Shown here piece after piece: positions 63,766 through 64,000 of a DNA stretch of 64,000 nt. Positions within the stretch are counted from its first letter, which is position 1. Each line of letters opens with the position of its first letter. Source of the DNA: a cyanobacterium endosymbiont of Epithemia clementina EcSB (lineage in GTDB: Bacteria > Cyanobacteriota > Cyanobacteriia > Cyanobacteriales > Microcystaceae); the NCBI RefSeq assembly GCF_029919255.1, contig NZ_CP123991.1, positions 2,922,434 through 2,986,433 of the forward strand, written 5' to 3'. Made by a program: the position numbers and the translations under genes. The notes below the pieces were generated by a model that had not been told where the DNA came from, ran no database searches, and worked only from the letters and a program-made list of their open reading frames with translations.

Positions 63766-64000
63766 TTTATGGTTAGTTTAGTTAGGATACGTCAGAAAAT
63801 ATTAAATCTGATACCTGGAGAGTTGGTTTAATTCTGGAGATGAAAGTAATTTCTATTGTCTTAACTGAATACTTGATGATGATATGTATTTTCCTGAGTC
63901 ACTTTAAATCGTTTTTCCATTCCCAACTTATTTTTGAGTAATGTTTATCTCGACGATCAACGATTTAATTCGAAGACTTGAATCAAGCCGTTGAGATAAC
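63766..64000. other. Upstream region of the sigma factor gene
   Basis: The last 235 bases contain no recognisable gene and should include the sigma factor promoter on the minus strand. Confidence 0.4.

Overview
The window looks like a chromosome segment of a reduced, AT-rich, unicellular diazotroph-type cyanobacterium in the Crocosphaera/Cyanothece lineage that has stopped photosynthesising. The cyanobacterial identity rests on petG, psbI, pxcA, crtH, a DUF3769 outer-membrane protein, a group 2 sigma factor and a bciB remnant. The loss of photosynthesis rests on three separate ruined pigment genes: bciB (8-vinyl reductase, chlorophyll), ho1 (heme oxygenase, bilins) and por (protochlorophyllide reductase). 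Large gene-free or decaying stretches fill much of 4.6-8.3 kb, 15.2-16.2 kb, 39.8-47.4 kb, 49.6-53.8 kb and 57-59.8 kb. This matches what is known of the spheroid bodies (nitrogen-fixing endosymbionts) of rhopalodiacean diatoms such as Epithemia and Rhopalodia. That assignment is an inference from gene content; no nif gene, rRNA or host marker lies in the window.

Layout. 0.4-3.3 kb: nucleotide and sugar housekeeping (dut, dCMP deaminase, glucokinase). 3.4-8.3 kb: amino-acid ABC permease, tRNA-Lys, aldose epimerase, dead bciB. 8.6-15.2 kb: YvcK-family protein, tsaE, petG, DUF760, a 31-residue membrane peptide, pxcA and a large P-loop ATPase. 16.2-28.4 kb: TPR protein, glgB, TauE-type permease, pdxH, XPB-like helicase, RlmD-type methyltransferase, anti-sigma kinase-like protein, rnc and a sugar ABC permease. 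28.4-33.6 kb: map, rpsB and tsf, with structured leader and intergenic elements. 33.7-39.8 kb: ABC1 kinase, crtH and a J-domain membrane protein. 40.6-43.1 kb: dead ho1 and a dead GH13 amylase. 43.2-49.6 kb: argC, an unidentified dead gene, a YaaW-family protein and an O-antigen-ligase/IctB-like protein. 51-58.6 kb: a small membrane protein, dead por, acnB and a broken arginine dihydrolase/ornithine cyclodeaminase. 59.8-63.8 kb: intact psbI, DUF3769 protein and sigma factor.

How it fits together. Translation, tRNA modification, amino-acid and central-carbon genes are intact. The cell keeps glycogen branching, glucokinase, aconitase, uptake permeases and a cytochrome b6f subunit usable in respiration, which suits a heterotrophic endosymbiont fed by its host. 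Pigment synthesis, one amylase and the bifunctional arginine-degrading enzyme are being lost. The observations most worth following are an exact 5 x 16-residue acidic expansion in ribosomal protein S2, a two-helix hairpin in front of rpsB, an intact psbI in a genome that has lost chlorophyll genes, near-perfect hairpins inside reading frames and pseudogenes, and the one-sided decay of the arginine dihydrolase gene.
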